Of a stretch of 64,000 bases of DNA, positions 54,159 to 62,684 are shown piece after piece. Each line of letters starts with the position of its first letter. The first letter of the stretch is position 1. Made by a program: the position numbers and the translations under genes. Under the pieces are notes generated by a model, which saw only the letters and a program-made list of their open reading frames with translations, was not told the origin of the DNA and made no database searches. The DNA is taken from the NCBI GenBank assembly GCA_948467735.1, contig CAOKFN010000021.1, positions 15,364-79,363 of the forward strand, read 5' to 3'. The DNA is from an uncultured bacterium. GTDB lineage: Bacteria; Bacillota; Clostridia; Lachnospirales; Lachnospiraceae.

Positions 54159-55154
54159 ATGGGGAGAGGAGGAGGAAAAAGCGGCGGCGGAAGCTCGGGG
54201 AGGGGATTTGCCAGTCACCGGTCATCGTCAGGAGGAGCCGGGGCAGCAGGAGGTTCAAGGCCGTCGAGAAGTATCTCGTCGTCGAGGCATTCAAGAAGTA
54301 CTTCGCCGTCGAGGCATTCAGGATGTACCTCGTCATCGAGACATTCGGGAAGTACTTCGCCGTCGAGGCATTCAGGAAGCTCGTCGTCGAGGCATTCAAG
54401 GAGCACATGGTCGTCGGGGCCGTCAAGAAGTTCTCCGCCGCCAAGGCCGCCGCGCAGGCGCTCATATCCGCCGCCGAGGCTCCCAAGAGGGTCGTGGAAT
54501 CCATCGCCAAGGCGGTCATATGGCGGAGGAGGCCATGGGAGCATAAAGAGTGTATTATTAGGGCTTTTAGCGGTATTTTCGATATGGACTTTGATTGGCG
54601 GAATAGCAGAAGAAATAAGAGGACATGCGGATAGGCTGGAGAAGGAGGGGACGACGGCGTCTCATTCGGTGGTGGAAAGCATGGCTGTTCCGGAAAGGAC
54701 ATGTCGTGCAAAGCTGGCTCCGGAGGCGTGTGTCAGAAGCGACAGGGTATTGGAGGATTTGCTTGACTGGCTCCCGGATACGGAAGAAGTAACCAACGCA
54801 ATGGATTATTTTTATGATAAGACAGGAATACAGCCCTATCTGCTGATCTGTGACAGCATGGATGGAAAAGGCGGAGAGATTACGGACGCGGAGGCGGAGG
54901 AGTTTCTTGACAGGCGCTATACTTCGCTGTATTCGGACGAAGGACATATGATATTTGTCTTTATGGAGTATGAGGAATCAGAATATATTACGTTTCTTTA
55001 TACCGGAAGGGATGCGGACGTTTTGATGGACGGGGAGGCAAAGGAAATTTTTCTGACCAATGCAGATCGGTATTATACGGATTCCTCCTTGTCGGACGAG
55101 GCATATTTCGCGAAAATATTTCGGGATTCGGCGGATGAGATTATGGGAAAGTGA
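54159..55154 (+). CDS. membrane protein with N-terminal Ser/Arg repeats and TPM-like domain
   Basis: A 331-residue protein. Residues 1-125 are Gly/Ser/Arg/Pro-rich and include a 9-residue repeat (SRHSGSTSP type, about 42-85). One membrane helix follows (about 130-150, KSVLLGLLAVFSIWTLIGG). The C-terminal domain (about 200-331) resembles a TPM domain: DYFYDKTGIQPYLLICDS, YTSLYSDEGHMIFVFMEYEE. TPM domains act as phosphatase-like or repair factors in other systems. The basic head is cytoplasmic and may bind nucleic acid or lipid. AAGGAGG precedes the ATG. The overlapping frame from 54140 is a shadow of the repeat. Confidence 0.75.
   Translation: MGRGGGKSGGGSSGRGFASHRSSSGGAGAAGGSRPSRSISSSRHSRSTSPSRHSGCTSSSRHSGSTSPSRHSGSSSSRHSRSTWSSGPSRSSPPPRPPRRRSYPPPRLPRGSWNPSPRRSYGGGGHGSIKSVLLGLLAVFSIWTLIGGIAEEIRGHADRLEKEGTTASHSVVESMAVPERTCRAKLAPEACVRSDRVLEDLLDWLPDTEEVTNAMDYFYDKTGIQPYLLICDSMDGKGGEITDAEAEEFLDRRYTSLYSDEGHMIFVFMEYEESEYITFLYTGRDADVLMDGEAKEIFLTNADRYYTDSSLSDEAYFAKIFRDSADEIMGK
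54278..54412 (+). repeat. 27-bp tandem repeats coding for the Ser/Arg-rich region
   Basis: GAGGCAT/GAGACAT core positions recur at 54284, 54311, 54338, 54365 and 54389, so the period is 27 bp three times and then 24. Each unit codes for nine residues (SRHSGSTSP type). Confidence 0.75.
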
Positions 55155-55192
55155 GCCGGTTAAAAATTTTTTAAAAAAGTTTCAAAAAGGTG

Positions 55193-55220
55193 TTGACAAA
55201 TTAGGATATTGTGTTATAGT
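55193..55220 (+). promoter_or_regulatory. strong sigma-A promoter of a possible short transcript
   Basis: TTGACA (55193-55198) and TATAGT (55215-55220) with a 16-base spacer. Confidence 0.7.
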
Positions 55221-55226
55221 AATATA

Positions 55227-55294
55227 TGAATTCCCCTTTTATTAAGGTAAGGTACTCGTAGAGAATGTTCTGCGGGTGCCTTATCTTATTTTAT
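55227..55294 (+). ncRNA. candidate small RNA or attenuated leader
   Basis: Transcription from the promoter at 55193 would begin near 55227. It would meet a long hairpin at 55244-55287 (AAGGTAAGG... with ...CCTTATCTT, about 19 pairs including wobble) followed by ATTTTAT, giving an RNA of about 65-70 nt with no open frame. It could be a free small RNA or an attenuator for a gene starting at 55312. The family is unknown. Confidence 0.45.
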
Positions 55295-55311
55295 GCAGAT
55301 GATTGTGTTTT

Positions 55312-55521
55312 ATGACAGCGGAAGTCGGAGAGACTAAAAACGCCGTCCATATGGATTGGGCGGCTTCTAAGTTTATGCACACGGGCACATATGCACACGC
55401 GCTTTTTGATAAATATATTCCGGAGGTATCGTTGGGCGCATACGCGCCCGGGAAAATGCCGGACAGGAGAGATGTGCGCCTTACCCGTCTTGAGTATGGT
55501 ACGCTTGTTTTCCTGCTGTAA
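55312..55521 (+). CDS. doubtful small open reading frame
   Basis: A 69-codon frame (MTAEVGETKNAVHMDWAASK...) after the hairpin at 55244. No clear Shine-Dalgarno site and no family are visible. It is listed because it fills most of the 415-bp gap between the TPM-like gene and the next gene. Confidence 0.2.
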   Translation: MTAEVGETKNAVHMDWAASKFMHTGTYAHALFDKYIPEVSLGAYAPGKMPDRRDVRLTRLEYGTLVFLL

Positions 55522-55569
55522 ATTTCGGCGGTCTGTAGTATAGTTTGAAACAGACAAATAAGAATGTGT

Positions 55570-56133
55570 CTATATATTTAATTCAGAAAACGGAATAAAG
55601 GCATTGGGGCTGTCCGCTCTATCAGCAATCAGCTTTTCCATCCAAATCACACTGTACCATTTATTGAATTTATATCCGCACAAGTTATGTTTTCCGACAG
55701 TTGTATAACCTATTTTTTCATGAAAACGGACGCTTGCGTCGGTTAAATTTTCATCGTCATCGCGCTCGGTAGTCGTAATACAGGCATATAAAATAAATAC
55801 ATTCTGCTTAATCAATCTGTTTTCCAGCTCTTGATAAAGCTGTTTCCCAATCCCCTTTTTATGCCACTCTTCATGAAGATATATGGATACTTCTGCTGAG
55901 TGTTTATATGCCGCCCTTGAATGAAACGAACCTGCATAGGCGTAGCCTATAATTTTTCCCTGCTCAACTGCCGCCAGATATGGATATTCCTTTAATGTAC
56001 TTATTATCCTCTGCCGAAAATCATCGACACATGGTACATCATACTCAAATGTAATTGCTGTCTTTTCTACATAGGGTGTGTAAATACTCTGAATTGATTT
56101 AGCATCTTCTGGCGCTGCAACTCTAATCTTCAT
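55570..56133 (-). CDS. GNAT acetyltransferase of the phosphinothricin/methionine sulfone N-acetyltransferase type
   Basis: A 187-residue GNAT protein with the family opening (IRVAAPEDAKSIQSIYTPYV), FEYDVPCVDDFRQRI, and the acetyl-CoA site in HKKGIGKQLYQELENRL (about 92-108). Related enzymes acetylate phosphinothricin, methionine sulfoximine or free amino acids. It carries a C-terminal extension of about 20 residues. It lies 26 bp downstream of the minus-strand paralogue gene at 56160 and is probably co-transcribed with it. It is AT-rich compared with flanking genes. Confidence 0.85.
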   Translation of the reverse strand: MKIRVAAPEDAKSIQSIYTPYVEKTAITFEYDVPCVDDFRQRIISTLKEYPYLAAVEQGKIIGYAYAGSFHSRAAYKHSAEVSIYLHEEWHKKGIGKQLYQELENRLIKQNVFILYACITTTERDDDENLTDASVRFHEKIGYTTVGKHNLCGYKFNKWYSVIWMEKLIADRADSPNAFIPFSELNI

Positions 56134-56159
56134 AATACCTTATCCTCTCAAATTTAGAA

Positions 56160-56552
56160 TTATTCTATGATATCCTGTCCTGTTTCATAGCGCATTTTGT
56201 TTATGAACTGCTCCGGAGATTTTTCCATCTGCAGCATTGTGTCGAAGGCGGAGAGTATAAGGCGGGGCTGTCTATAACGGTTCATGTCCTCCGGGCGGTC
56301 CATATAGAGCTTAAAATGATCTACCTGCCATACCAGAACATCGGCCAGCGTATATCCCGCAGCCGTATATTTGCAGAGCAGTTCGCCGTAATCATGGTAG
56401 TAAGCCAATTCCTGAAGGAGTCCTTCGGACTGTCGGATGCCCTGCCAGAGCTTTTCGGCATATTCTTTGTCTTTGCCGGCCTGTTCCGCTTTTGTGTATA
56501 CAAAATTCTGCAGCACTGCAAGCGCTTGTTCTAATTGTTCTTTTTGATTCAT
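56160..56552 (-). CDS. hypothetical protein, paralogue of the gene at 45406
   Basis: A 130-residue helical protein (MNQKEQLEQALAVLQNFVYT...). Its second half (LADVLVWQVDHFKL, then FDTMLQMEKSPEQFINKM) is clearly related to the protein at 45406. AGGAGG is about ten bases before the ATG. It is the first gene of a two-gene unit with the GNAT acetyltransferase. No membrane segment is visible. Confidence 0.65.
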   Translation of the reverse strand: MNQKEQLEQALAVLQNFVYTKAEQAGKDKEYAEKLWQGIRQSEGLLQELAYYHDYGELLCKYTAAGYTLADVLVWQVDHFKLYMDRPEDMNRYRQPRLILSAFDTMLQMEKSPEQFINKMRYETGQDIIE

Positions 56553-56626
56553 ATTATTTTGTACCTCCTGATAGCTGCAATTTATGGTTTTTGATACTTG
56601 GTTCGGGTGGAACTATCTTTGGCATA

Positions 56627-56680
56627 AGAAAAAGAAAACGCCGGAAAATGTTGTTGTATCAACATCTTCCGGCGTTTTTT
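56627..56680 (-). terminator. terminator of tRNA-Trp
   Basis: ACGCCGGAAAATGTTG (56638-56653) pairs with CAACATCTTCCGGCGT (56660-56675) apart from one mismatch. A T-rich tail follows on the minus strand (TTTTCTTTTTC), just past the tRNA. Confidence 0.85.
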
Positions 56681-56682
56681 CG

Positions 56683-56753
56683 CAGGGGAAGAGAGGATCG
56701 AACTCCCGTTTACGGTTTTGGAGACCGCCGCACTACCGCTGTACTATTCCCCT
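56683..56753 (-). tRNA. tRNA-Trp (anticodon CCA)
   Basis: On the minus strand AGGGGAA and TTCCCCT pair as the acceptor stem. The anticodon loop is CTCCAAA (CCA) between GCGGT and ACCGT strands, and the T loop contains TTCGATC. The gene is about 71 nt with discriminator G. Confidence 0.95.
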
Positions 56754-56781
56754 ATCTGTCAGGTCATCACTGACAAATGTT

Positions 56782-56811
56782 ATTATAGCACAGGTACCTT
56801 GGAATAATCAA
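56782..56811 (-). promoter_or_regulatory. promoter of tRNA-Trp
   Basis: On the minus strand TTGATT (56806-56811) and TATAAT (56782-56787) with 18 bases between. A small TGTCAG...CTGACA hairpin lies in the leader. Confidence 0.7.
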
Positions 56812-56850
56812 GTAGAATTTTAAATTTTTACTGTACTTTTTTTAAATTTG

Positions 56851-56882
56851 TGGTAAAATGTTGACACAGAAGTCATTGTGTC
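56851..56882. repeat. promoter-like direct repeat, copy 1
   Basis: A 32-bp sequence starting TGGTAAAATGTTGACACAG and containing the inverted arms GACACA/TGTGTC. It is identical to copy 2 at 56922, 71 bp downstream. Confidence 0.85.
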
Positions 56883-56921
56883 AACTTGTGAATTCCATGT
56901 GCGCTGCAGCGCACGAGACCA

Positions 56922-56953
56922 TGGTAAAATGTTGACACAGAAGTCATTGTGTC
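56922..56953. repeat. promoter-like direct repeat, copy 2
   Basis: A perfect second copy of the 32-bp element. GTGCGC...GCGCAC-type inverted sequences follow each copy, though not identical in the two. Confidence 0.85.
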
Positions 56954-56961
56954 GTTAGAAT
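56932..56961 (+). promoter_or_regulatory. possible promoter of the gene at 57048
   Basis: TTGACA (56932-56937) and TAGAAT (56956-56961) with 18 bases between, overlapping repeat copy 2. Alternatively the TAAAAT in each repeat is the -10 and the inverted GACACA/TGTGTC arms lie at the start site. Confidence 0.45.
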
Positions 56962-57047
56962 CATGGTGCGCAGAATCGCACGAATTCATAATAAAAAATA
57001 CATGTGTGTCATTTCTTGTTATATATAGGTTAAAGGAAGGTGTTTTT

Positions 57048-57512
57048 ATGGAACAAGTGACAGAATATCGGCACCAGATCATTGAAGAATACAAAGCGGC
57101 AGCGGCGCCTTTGTTTCGCTATATTTCATGGCTGGAGAAAAATTCGGGAAAACCGGGGAGCACAAATTATCAGGGACAGGGATTTACAGAACATTCCATG
57201 AGCTTTCCGGTGTATGATTCCACTTTGATGAGTTTTATCAAGGAGGCTTCGGCCTCAGAGCTGATGGATCGCAATTACAGCTATGTATATACACGGAAGC
57301 GCATTCGGACCCACGATGAGGAAAGGAAACTGATTGCCGGGGCAGGAATCAAGGAGTGGGAATCCTTAAAGGGGATTTTGTCGAAATATGTATTGGGCGG
57401 CAGGGTCAAAAGCGCATTGTGGAGCGAAGGGCTGCAGGAGAGAATTTATTTGATGGTATTGGAGCAGATGCGCAAAATTATTGAATATTGGGATAAGCCG
57501 CTGGAGGCATGA
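57048..57512 (+). CDS. conserved hypothetical protein
   Basis: A 154-residue soluble helical protein (MEQVTEYRHQIIEEYKAAAA...). It contains SYVYTRKRIRTHDEERKLI, a basic patch, and a C-terminal region ending REYWDKPLEA-like (IEYWDKPLEA). I do not recognise the family. AAGGAAGG precedes the ATG, and the promoter repeats at 56851-56961 lie directly upstream, so it is the likely target of whatever binds them. Confidence 0.6.
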   Translation: MEQVTEYRHQIIEEYKAAAAPLFRYISWLEKNSGKPGSTNYQGQGFTEHSMSFPVYDSTLMSFIKEASASELMDRNYSYVYTRKRIRTHDEERKLIAGAGIKEWESLKGILSKYVLGGRVKSALWSEGLQERIYLMVLEQMRKIIEYWDKPLEA

Positions 57513-57665
57513 CAGCAAGCGTGCGGGTATCCCAAGGGGTTCTTCTCCGCAGTACGGGTCAGGATATAATTATGGAATCGAAATCACTTTTGGGGCGACG
57601 GTGTGATTTTGCGGGGGGAAAACCGGAATGTTTATATTCCGTCAGAAAAGATACGAATTGCGGAA

Positions 57666-58277
57666 ATGGGGTATGGCATGGGCGAGAAATCGGCACAGAA
57701 GAAGAAATTCATATTGGAGACGGCGCGAAAGGTTTTTGTGGAAAAAGGGTTTAAGAAGGTCACGATGAAGGATATTGTGGACGCCTGCGACATCAGCCGG
57801 GGAGGCCTTTATCTATATTTCGACAGTACCAGCCAGATATTTATGGAAGTGATGAAGCTGGAAAGCCAAGAGGCGGACGACGTATTTTCCGACAGTATTA
57901 CGGAAGACGCCACGGCGGCGGATATCCTGATTTTATTTCTGCGGGAACAGAAAAAAGAGCTTCTCAGGAAGAACGATACGCTGACGCAGGCGATTTATGA
58001 ATTTTACTTCCAAAGCCAGCTGAGCAAAAAGGATAATATGCTCAAAAGGCAGTTTGATTCCGCGGTGAAGATTATGGAGAAGCTGATTGAGGCGGGCGTG
58101 GAGAGCGGCGAGTTTCGTTGTGAGGACTGTAGAGGAACCGCGAGGAATATTATGTTCGTGGTGGAGGGCTTGAAAATTTCGGCCCAGACCATGGGAATCA
58201 CGGCGGAAACCGTGGACAGGGAAATTTTGTTTATTCTGAGGTCGCTGGGGATGAGCGAGGAGGCACAATTGCAGTAG
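57666..58277 (+). CDS. TetR/AcrR-family transcriptional regulator
   Basis: A 203-residue TetR-type repressor with an N-terminal HTH (about 15-60: FVEKGFKKVTMKDIVDACDI, RGGLYLYFDS) and a helical ligand domain. Two starts are possible: ATG 57666 or ATG 57678 (MGEKSAQ). It lies 103 bp upstream of purL on the same strand, but a TetR regulator for purine synthesis would be unusual. The control target may be elsewhere. Confidence 0.85.
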   Translation: MGYGMGEKSAQKKKFILETARKVFVEKGFKKVTMKDIVDACDISRGGLYLYFDSTSQIFMEVMKLESQEADDVFSDSITEDATAADILILFLREQKKELLRKNDTLTQAIYEFYFQSQLSKKDNMLKRQFDSAVKIMEKLIEAGVESGEFRCEDCRGTARNIMFVVEGLKISAQTMGITAETVDREILFILRSLGMSEEAQLQ

Positions 58278-58380
58278 GAAAGAAATTTCCTGACATAGAA
58301 AAATCTGAACAAGGAATAATTTGAACATTTGAACGTAGTAAAATTTAAAAATTTGAACATAGAAGGGATGGAGGAGCAGG

Positions 58381-61300
58381 ATGGGAAACGTCAGGCGCAT
58401 TTTTGTGGAAAAGAAGGAGCCCTATGCGGTAAAGGCGAAGGAGCTGCATGAGGAGATTGGGAGTTTTCTCGGGATTTCGGCGAAGGGGGTCAGAATATTC
58501 ATCCGCTACGATGTGGAGAATATCTCCGACGATGTGTTTGAAAAGGCGTGCAGGTCGGTTTTTTCAGAGCCTCCGGTGGACAACCTGTATTATGAAAAAA
58601 TACAGGTTCCGGCAGGGGCGAAGGTATTCTCCGTGGAATTCCTTCCGGGGCAGTTTGACCAGAGGGCGGATTCCGCGGTGCAGTGCGTCAGGTTCTTGAA
58701 GGAGGATGAGGAGCCTGTGATCCGCACGGCGGTTACTTATATGATTCTGGGGGATATTTCCGAGGAGGAATTGGGCAGAATCAAATCATATTGTATCAAT
58801 CCGGTGGATTCCAGAGAGACGGACGGCGAAAAGCCGGATACGTTGATCACGGTTTATGAGGAACCGGCGGATATTTCCGTGTTTGAGGGCTTTCGGCAGA
58901 TGGAGGAGGAGCCGCTTAAAAAGCTTTATGATTCCCTGTCTCTGGCCATGACCTTCAAGGATTTCCTTCATATTCAGAACTATTTTCGGGAGGAGGAGAA
59001 AAGAGACCCTTCTATGACGGAAATCAGAGTGCTGGATACGTACTGGTCCGATCACTGCCGCCATACGACCTTTTCCACGGAACTGACGGAGGTGGAATTC
59101 GGGGACGGGTATTATCGCGAGCCCATGGAAAATGCTTATCATAGCTACCTTGAGACGAGGGAGGAGGTCTTTGGGGAGAGGGCTTCTTCCGGGGAGAAAT
59201 TTGTCTGTCTGATGGACTTGGATTTGATGGCGATGCGGAAGCTGAAGAAGGACGGCAGGCTGGGGGATATGGAGGAATCCGAGGAAATCAATGCCTGCTC
59301 CGTGGTGGTGCCCGTGGAAATGGATTACGGCGATCATAAAGAAACGGAGGAGTGGCTGGTATTTTTCAAGAATGAGACCCATAACCATCCCACGGAGATA
59401 GAGCCCTTTGGCGGCGCGGCCACCTGTCTGGGCGGCGCTATCAGGGATCCCCTTTCCGGCCGGGGCTATGTATATCAGGCCATGCGCGTCACCGGCGCGG
59501 CGGATCCCACGGTGCCTGTGGCGGATACCTTAAAAGGAAAACTGCCTCAGAAAAAGCTGGTGCGGGGGGCGGCAGGCGGCTATTCTTCCTACGGCAATCA
59601 GATTGGCTTGGCTACGGGCTTTGTGAAGGAGATTTATCATCCGGATTATGTGGCGAAGCGAATGGAAATCGGCGCGGTCATGGGGGCTGCCCCTAGAAAA
59701 AATGTGATTCGCGAGAGCTCGGAGCCGGGTGATATCATTATTCTGCTGGGCGGGCGTACCGGACGGGACGGCTGCGGCGGCGCCACCGGATCTTCCAAGG
59801 TGCATACGGAACAGTCCATTGAGACCTGCGGCGCGGAGGTTCAGAAGGGCAACGCGCCCACGGAGCGCAAGATTCAGAGATTATTCCGCCGGGAGGAGGT
59901 CAGCCGCATCATCAAAAAGTGCAATGATTTCGGCGCGGGCGGCGTGTCCGTTGCCATCGGGGAGCTGGCGGACGGCCTGAGGGTGGATTTGGACAAGGTG
60001 CCCAAGAAATATGCGGGGCTGGACGGCACGGAGCTTGCCATTTCCGAGTCTCAGGAGCGCATGGCGGTGGTTGTGGATCCGAAGGATGTGGACAAATTCC
60101 TTGGATTTGCCGCGGAGGAAAATCTGGAAGCGGTGCCCGTGGCTGTTGTCACGGAGGAACCCAGACTGGTGTTAAACTGGAGGGGAAAGAAAATCGTGGA
60201 TTTGAAGAGGGCGTTTCTGGATACCAACGGCGCCCATCAGGAAACTGCCGTGAAGGTGGAGATTCCTGAGAAAAAGGAGAATTATTTTAAGAAATGGGCG
60301 GTACCCCAGGCGGGGGAGAAGCTGGAAGCGGGGGATGTGAAGTCCGCATGGCTGGCCCTTCTGAATGACTTGAATGTGTGTTCCCAGAAGGGTCTGGTGG
60401 AAATGTTCGATTCCTCCATCGGCGCGGGCAGCGTGCTGATGCCCTATGGAGGAAAATATCAGCTGACGGAGACCCAGATGATGGCGGCTAAACTGCCGGT
60501 ACTTAAGGGGAAAACTGATACCATTACCATGATGAGCTATGGGTTCGATCCTTATCTGTCTTCATGGAGCCCTTATCACGGGGCGGTTTACGCAGTGGTG
60601 GAGTCCATGGCAAAGATTGTGGCCGGAGGCGGCGATTATAGGAAGATACGGTTTACCTTTCAGGAATATTTCCGCAGAATGACCGAGGAGCCTTCCCGCT
60701 GGAGCCAGCCGTTTGCGGCGCTTCTGGGGGCATATGACGCCCAGATGGGATTCGGGCTGCCTTCCATCGGGGGCAAGGACAGCATGTCGGGAACCTTCAA
60801 CGATATTGACGTGCCGCCCACTTTGGTATCCTTTGCGGTGGATATTGGAAGGTATCAGGATATTGTGACGCCGGAATTGAAGAAAGCGGGGAATGTGCTG
60901 GTTCGTTTTCGGATGGAGAAGGATGCCTATGATCTTCCCGTCTATGAAGACGCGGCGAGGATGTATGAGTTTATTCTGGGCTTGATGGAGGAGAAGGCGG
61001 TGGTTTCCGCCTATGCGCTGGACGCCAAGGGCGCGGCTGCGGCGGTTTCCAAGATGGCCTTCGGCAATGGGCTGGGAGTGAGAGTTGAGGAAAAAGCCTC
61101 TGTGAAGGATTTGTTTGAAAACGCGCTGGGGGATATTCTGGTGGAAGTGATTCCGGAGAAGCTTTCTGAGATCGCCGCTTCCGGGCGTCGTTATGTGGTC
61201 ATCGGCAGGGTTACGGAGGAATCAGGCTTTGCCTATGGGGACGTCACGATATCCAGGGAAGAGGCCCTGCAGGCATGGACTTCCCGGCTGGAAAAGGTAT

Positions 61301-62187
61301 TCCCCACCAAGGCGGCGAAGGATACGTCTCCCGTTCCGGGCGGCTGTTACAAGGCGGAGAGCGTCTATGTGTGCAAAAATAAGACGGCGAAACCCACCGT
61401 GTTTATTCCAGTATTTCCCGGAACCAACTGTGAGTATGACAGCGGGAAGGCCTTTGAACGGGCGGGGGCCCATGTGGTCACAAGGGTGTTTCGGAACCTA
61501 AGCGCGGAGGATATTCGGGAATCCGTGGAGGAATTTGCGAAAGCCATCGGGCAGGCCCAGATTATCATGTTCCCCGGAGGCTTTTCCGCAGGCGACGAGC
61601 CGGACGGAAGCGCGAAATTCTTCGCCACCGCTTTCCGCAACGCGAAGATGGAGGAAGCGGTGAGGGATCTGCTGGGGAAACGGGACGGTCTGGCATTGGG
61701 CATCTGCAACGGATTTCAGGCGCTGATTAAGCTGGGGCTGCTGCCCTATGGGGAGATTGTGGGCCAGAAGGAGGATTCGCCCACCCTGACCTTTAACACC
61801 ATCAACCGGCATATTTCTAAGATGGTATATACGAAGGTGGTATCCAATCAGTCCCCTTGGCTGCAAAAGGCCGAGCTTGGGGGGGTTTACTGCAATCCGG
61901 CATCCCATGGGGAAGGACGTTTTGTGGCGTCGGAGGGATGGCTGGACAGGCTGTTCGCCAAGGGACAGGCCGCCACTCAGTACTGCGATCAGGAGGGCCG
62001 GGTATCCATGGACGAGGAGTACAATATTAACGGCTCCTATGGCGCTATTGAGGGAATTACGTCTCCGGATGGCCGGTGCTTCGGCAAGATGGCCCATTCC
62101 GAGAGGCGGGATACGGCGGCTGCCGTGAATATTTATGGGAATCAGGAGCTTCCTATCTTTGAGTCCGGGGTGGAGTATTTTAGGTAA
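58381..62187 (+). CDS. purL: phosphoribosylformylglycinamidine synthase
   Basis: PurL converts FGAR to FGAM with ATP and glutamine in purine synthesis. The 1268-residue single chain is the large type, with an N-terminal domain, two AIRS-related halves and a C-terminal glutaminase. The synthase part has SDHCRHTTF and ETHNHPTEIEPFGGAAT (about 220-340). The glutaminase (about 1005-1268) has the nucleophile Cys in LGICNGFQALIKLGL. GGAGGAG precedes the ATG. No other pur gene is next to it. Confidence 0.97.
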   Translation: MGNVRRIFVEKKEPYAVKAKELHEEIGSFLGISAKGVRIFIRYDVENISDDVFEKACRSVFSEPPVDNLYYEKIQVPAGAKVFSVEFLPGQFDQRADSAVQCVRFLKEDEEPVIRTAVTYMILGDISEEELGRIKSYCINPVDSRETDGEKPDTLITVYEEPADISVFEGFRQMEEEPLKKLYDSLSLAMTFKDFLHIQNYFREEEKRDPSMTEIRVLDTYWSDHCRHTTFSTELTEVEFGDGYYREPMENAYHSYLETREEVFGERASSGEKFVCLMDLDLMAMRKLKKDGRLGDMEESEEINACSVVVPVEMDYGDHKETEEWLVFFKNETHNHPTEIEPFGGAATCLGGAIRDPLSGRGYVYQAMRVTGAADPTVPVADTLKGKLPQKKLVRGAAGGYSSYGNQIGLATGFVKEIYHPDYVAKRMEIGAVMGAAPRKNVIRESSEPGDIIILLGGRTGRDGCGGATGSSKVHTEQSIETCGAEVQKGNAPTERKIQRLFRREEVSRIIKKCNDFGAGGVSVAIGELADGLRVDLDKVPKKYAGLDGTELAISESQERMAVVVDPKDVDKFLGFAAEENLEAVPVAVVTEEPRLVLNWRGKKIVDLKRAFLDTNGAHQETAVKVEIPEKKENYFKKWAVPQAGEKLEAGDVKSAWLALLNDLNVCSQKGLVEMFDSSIGAGSVLMPYGGKYQLTETQMMAAKLPVLKGKTDTITMMSYGFDPYLSSWSPYHGAVYAVVESMAKIVAGGGDYRKIRFTFQEYFRRMTEEPSRWSQPFAALLGAYDAQMGFGLPSIGGKDSMSGTFNDIDVPPTLVSFAVDIGRYQDIVTPELKKAGNVLVRFRMEKDAYDLPVYEDAARMYEFILGLMEEKAVVSAYALDAKGAAAAVSKMAFGNGLGVRVEEKASVKDLFENALGDILVEVIPEKLSEIAASGRRYVVIGRVTEESGFAYGDVTISREEALQAWTSRLEKVFPTKAAKDTSPVPGGCYKAESVYVCKNKTAKPTVFIPVFPGTNCEYDSGKAFERAGAHVVTRVFRNLSAEDIRESVEEFAKAIGQAQIIMFPGGFSAGDEPDGSAKFFATAFRNAKMEEAVRDLLGKRDGLALGICNGFQALIKLGLLPYGEIVGQKEDSPTLTFNTINRHISKMVYTKVVSNQSPWLQKAELGGVYCNPASHGEGRFVASEGWLDRLFAKGQAATQYCDQEGRVSMDEEYNINGSYGAIEGITSPDGRCFGKMAHSERRDTAAAVNIYGNQELPIFESGVEYFR

Positions 62188-62195
62188 TGTGTGAA

Positions 62196-62255
62196 CGGAA
62201 TGAAGATTTTCTAAGGCTGGAAAGTACCCGGCCTTAGAAAATCTGAGTCATTCCG
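62196..62255. terminator. long hairpin between purL and the convergent small gene
   Basis: AGATTTTCTAAGGC (62204-62217) pairs perfectly with GCCTTAGAAAATCT (62231-62244). Beyond a GAG bulge, CGGAATGA and TCATTCCG pair as well. It probably ends transcription from both sides, although no long T-run follows. It contains the stop codon of the minus-strand gene. Confidence 0.7.
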
Positions 62256-62392
62256 CTCTTGCATTGGTTCATTGATTGTTGGGGAAGTGTGTAATATATG
62301 GCGCAGGCGGGCAGGATCAAAAAGCAGGCCGCCATGACTGCGATTATAATGCTGAGTAAAATCATAATCAATTTTTTCTTGGATGATTTCAT
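62234..62392 (-). CDS. small membrane protein
   Basis: A 52-residue protein: a basic start (MKSSKKK), one membrane helix (LIMILLSIIIAVMAACFLIL) and an outside tail with two further Cys. The ATG at 62392 follows GAGGA at seven bases; the frame is open upstream but without ribosome sites. The family is unknown. It is convergent with purL and its end lies in the shared hairpin. Confidence 0.5.
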   Translation of the reverse strand: MKSSKKKLIMILLSIIIAVMAACFLILPACAIYYTLPQQSMNQCKSGMTQIF

Positions 62393-62684
62393 ATGTTTTT
62401 CCTCATGGATTGACAGTTTGGAAGTCTGCATCTCATTTTTTGTGATAATGATTTCGTTATTTTTCTCCATTTGTAGCATAGCATATATTTTTATAAAAGA
62501 TATGACGTTTTTGGTAAAGTGAACGGCATTTGATTCCGCCGTTTCTTGAATTTTCTATAAACTGAGACGGCGCCGCTGTATAGTGCTTTTAGACGGATTG
62601 TACCGCGGAGCCTGAATTAGTTCGCAATTCATTCATTTATGCGTTTGTGGAAACGGCTTCACAGTAAACGCATGTCTCTTTTTC

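Noticed and set aside
54140..54634. 164-codon overlapping frame across the Ser/Arg repeats
   Set aside because: A 27-bp repeat keeps several frames open. The frame from 54159 has the ribosome site and extends into a real domain.
56851..56961. Possible CRISPR repeats
   Set aside because: Only two copies exist, 71 bp apart with a 39-bp interval holding its own inverted repeat, and no cas gene is present. It looks like a promoter element.
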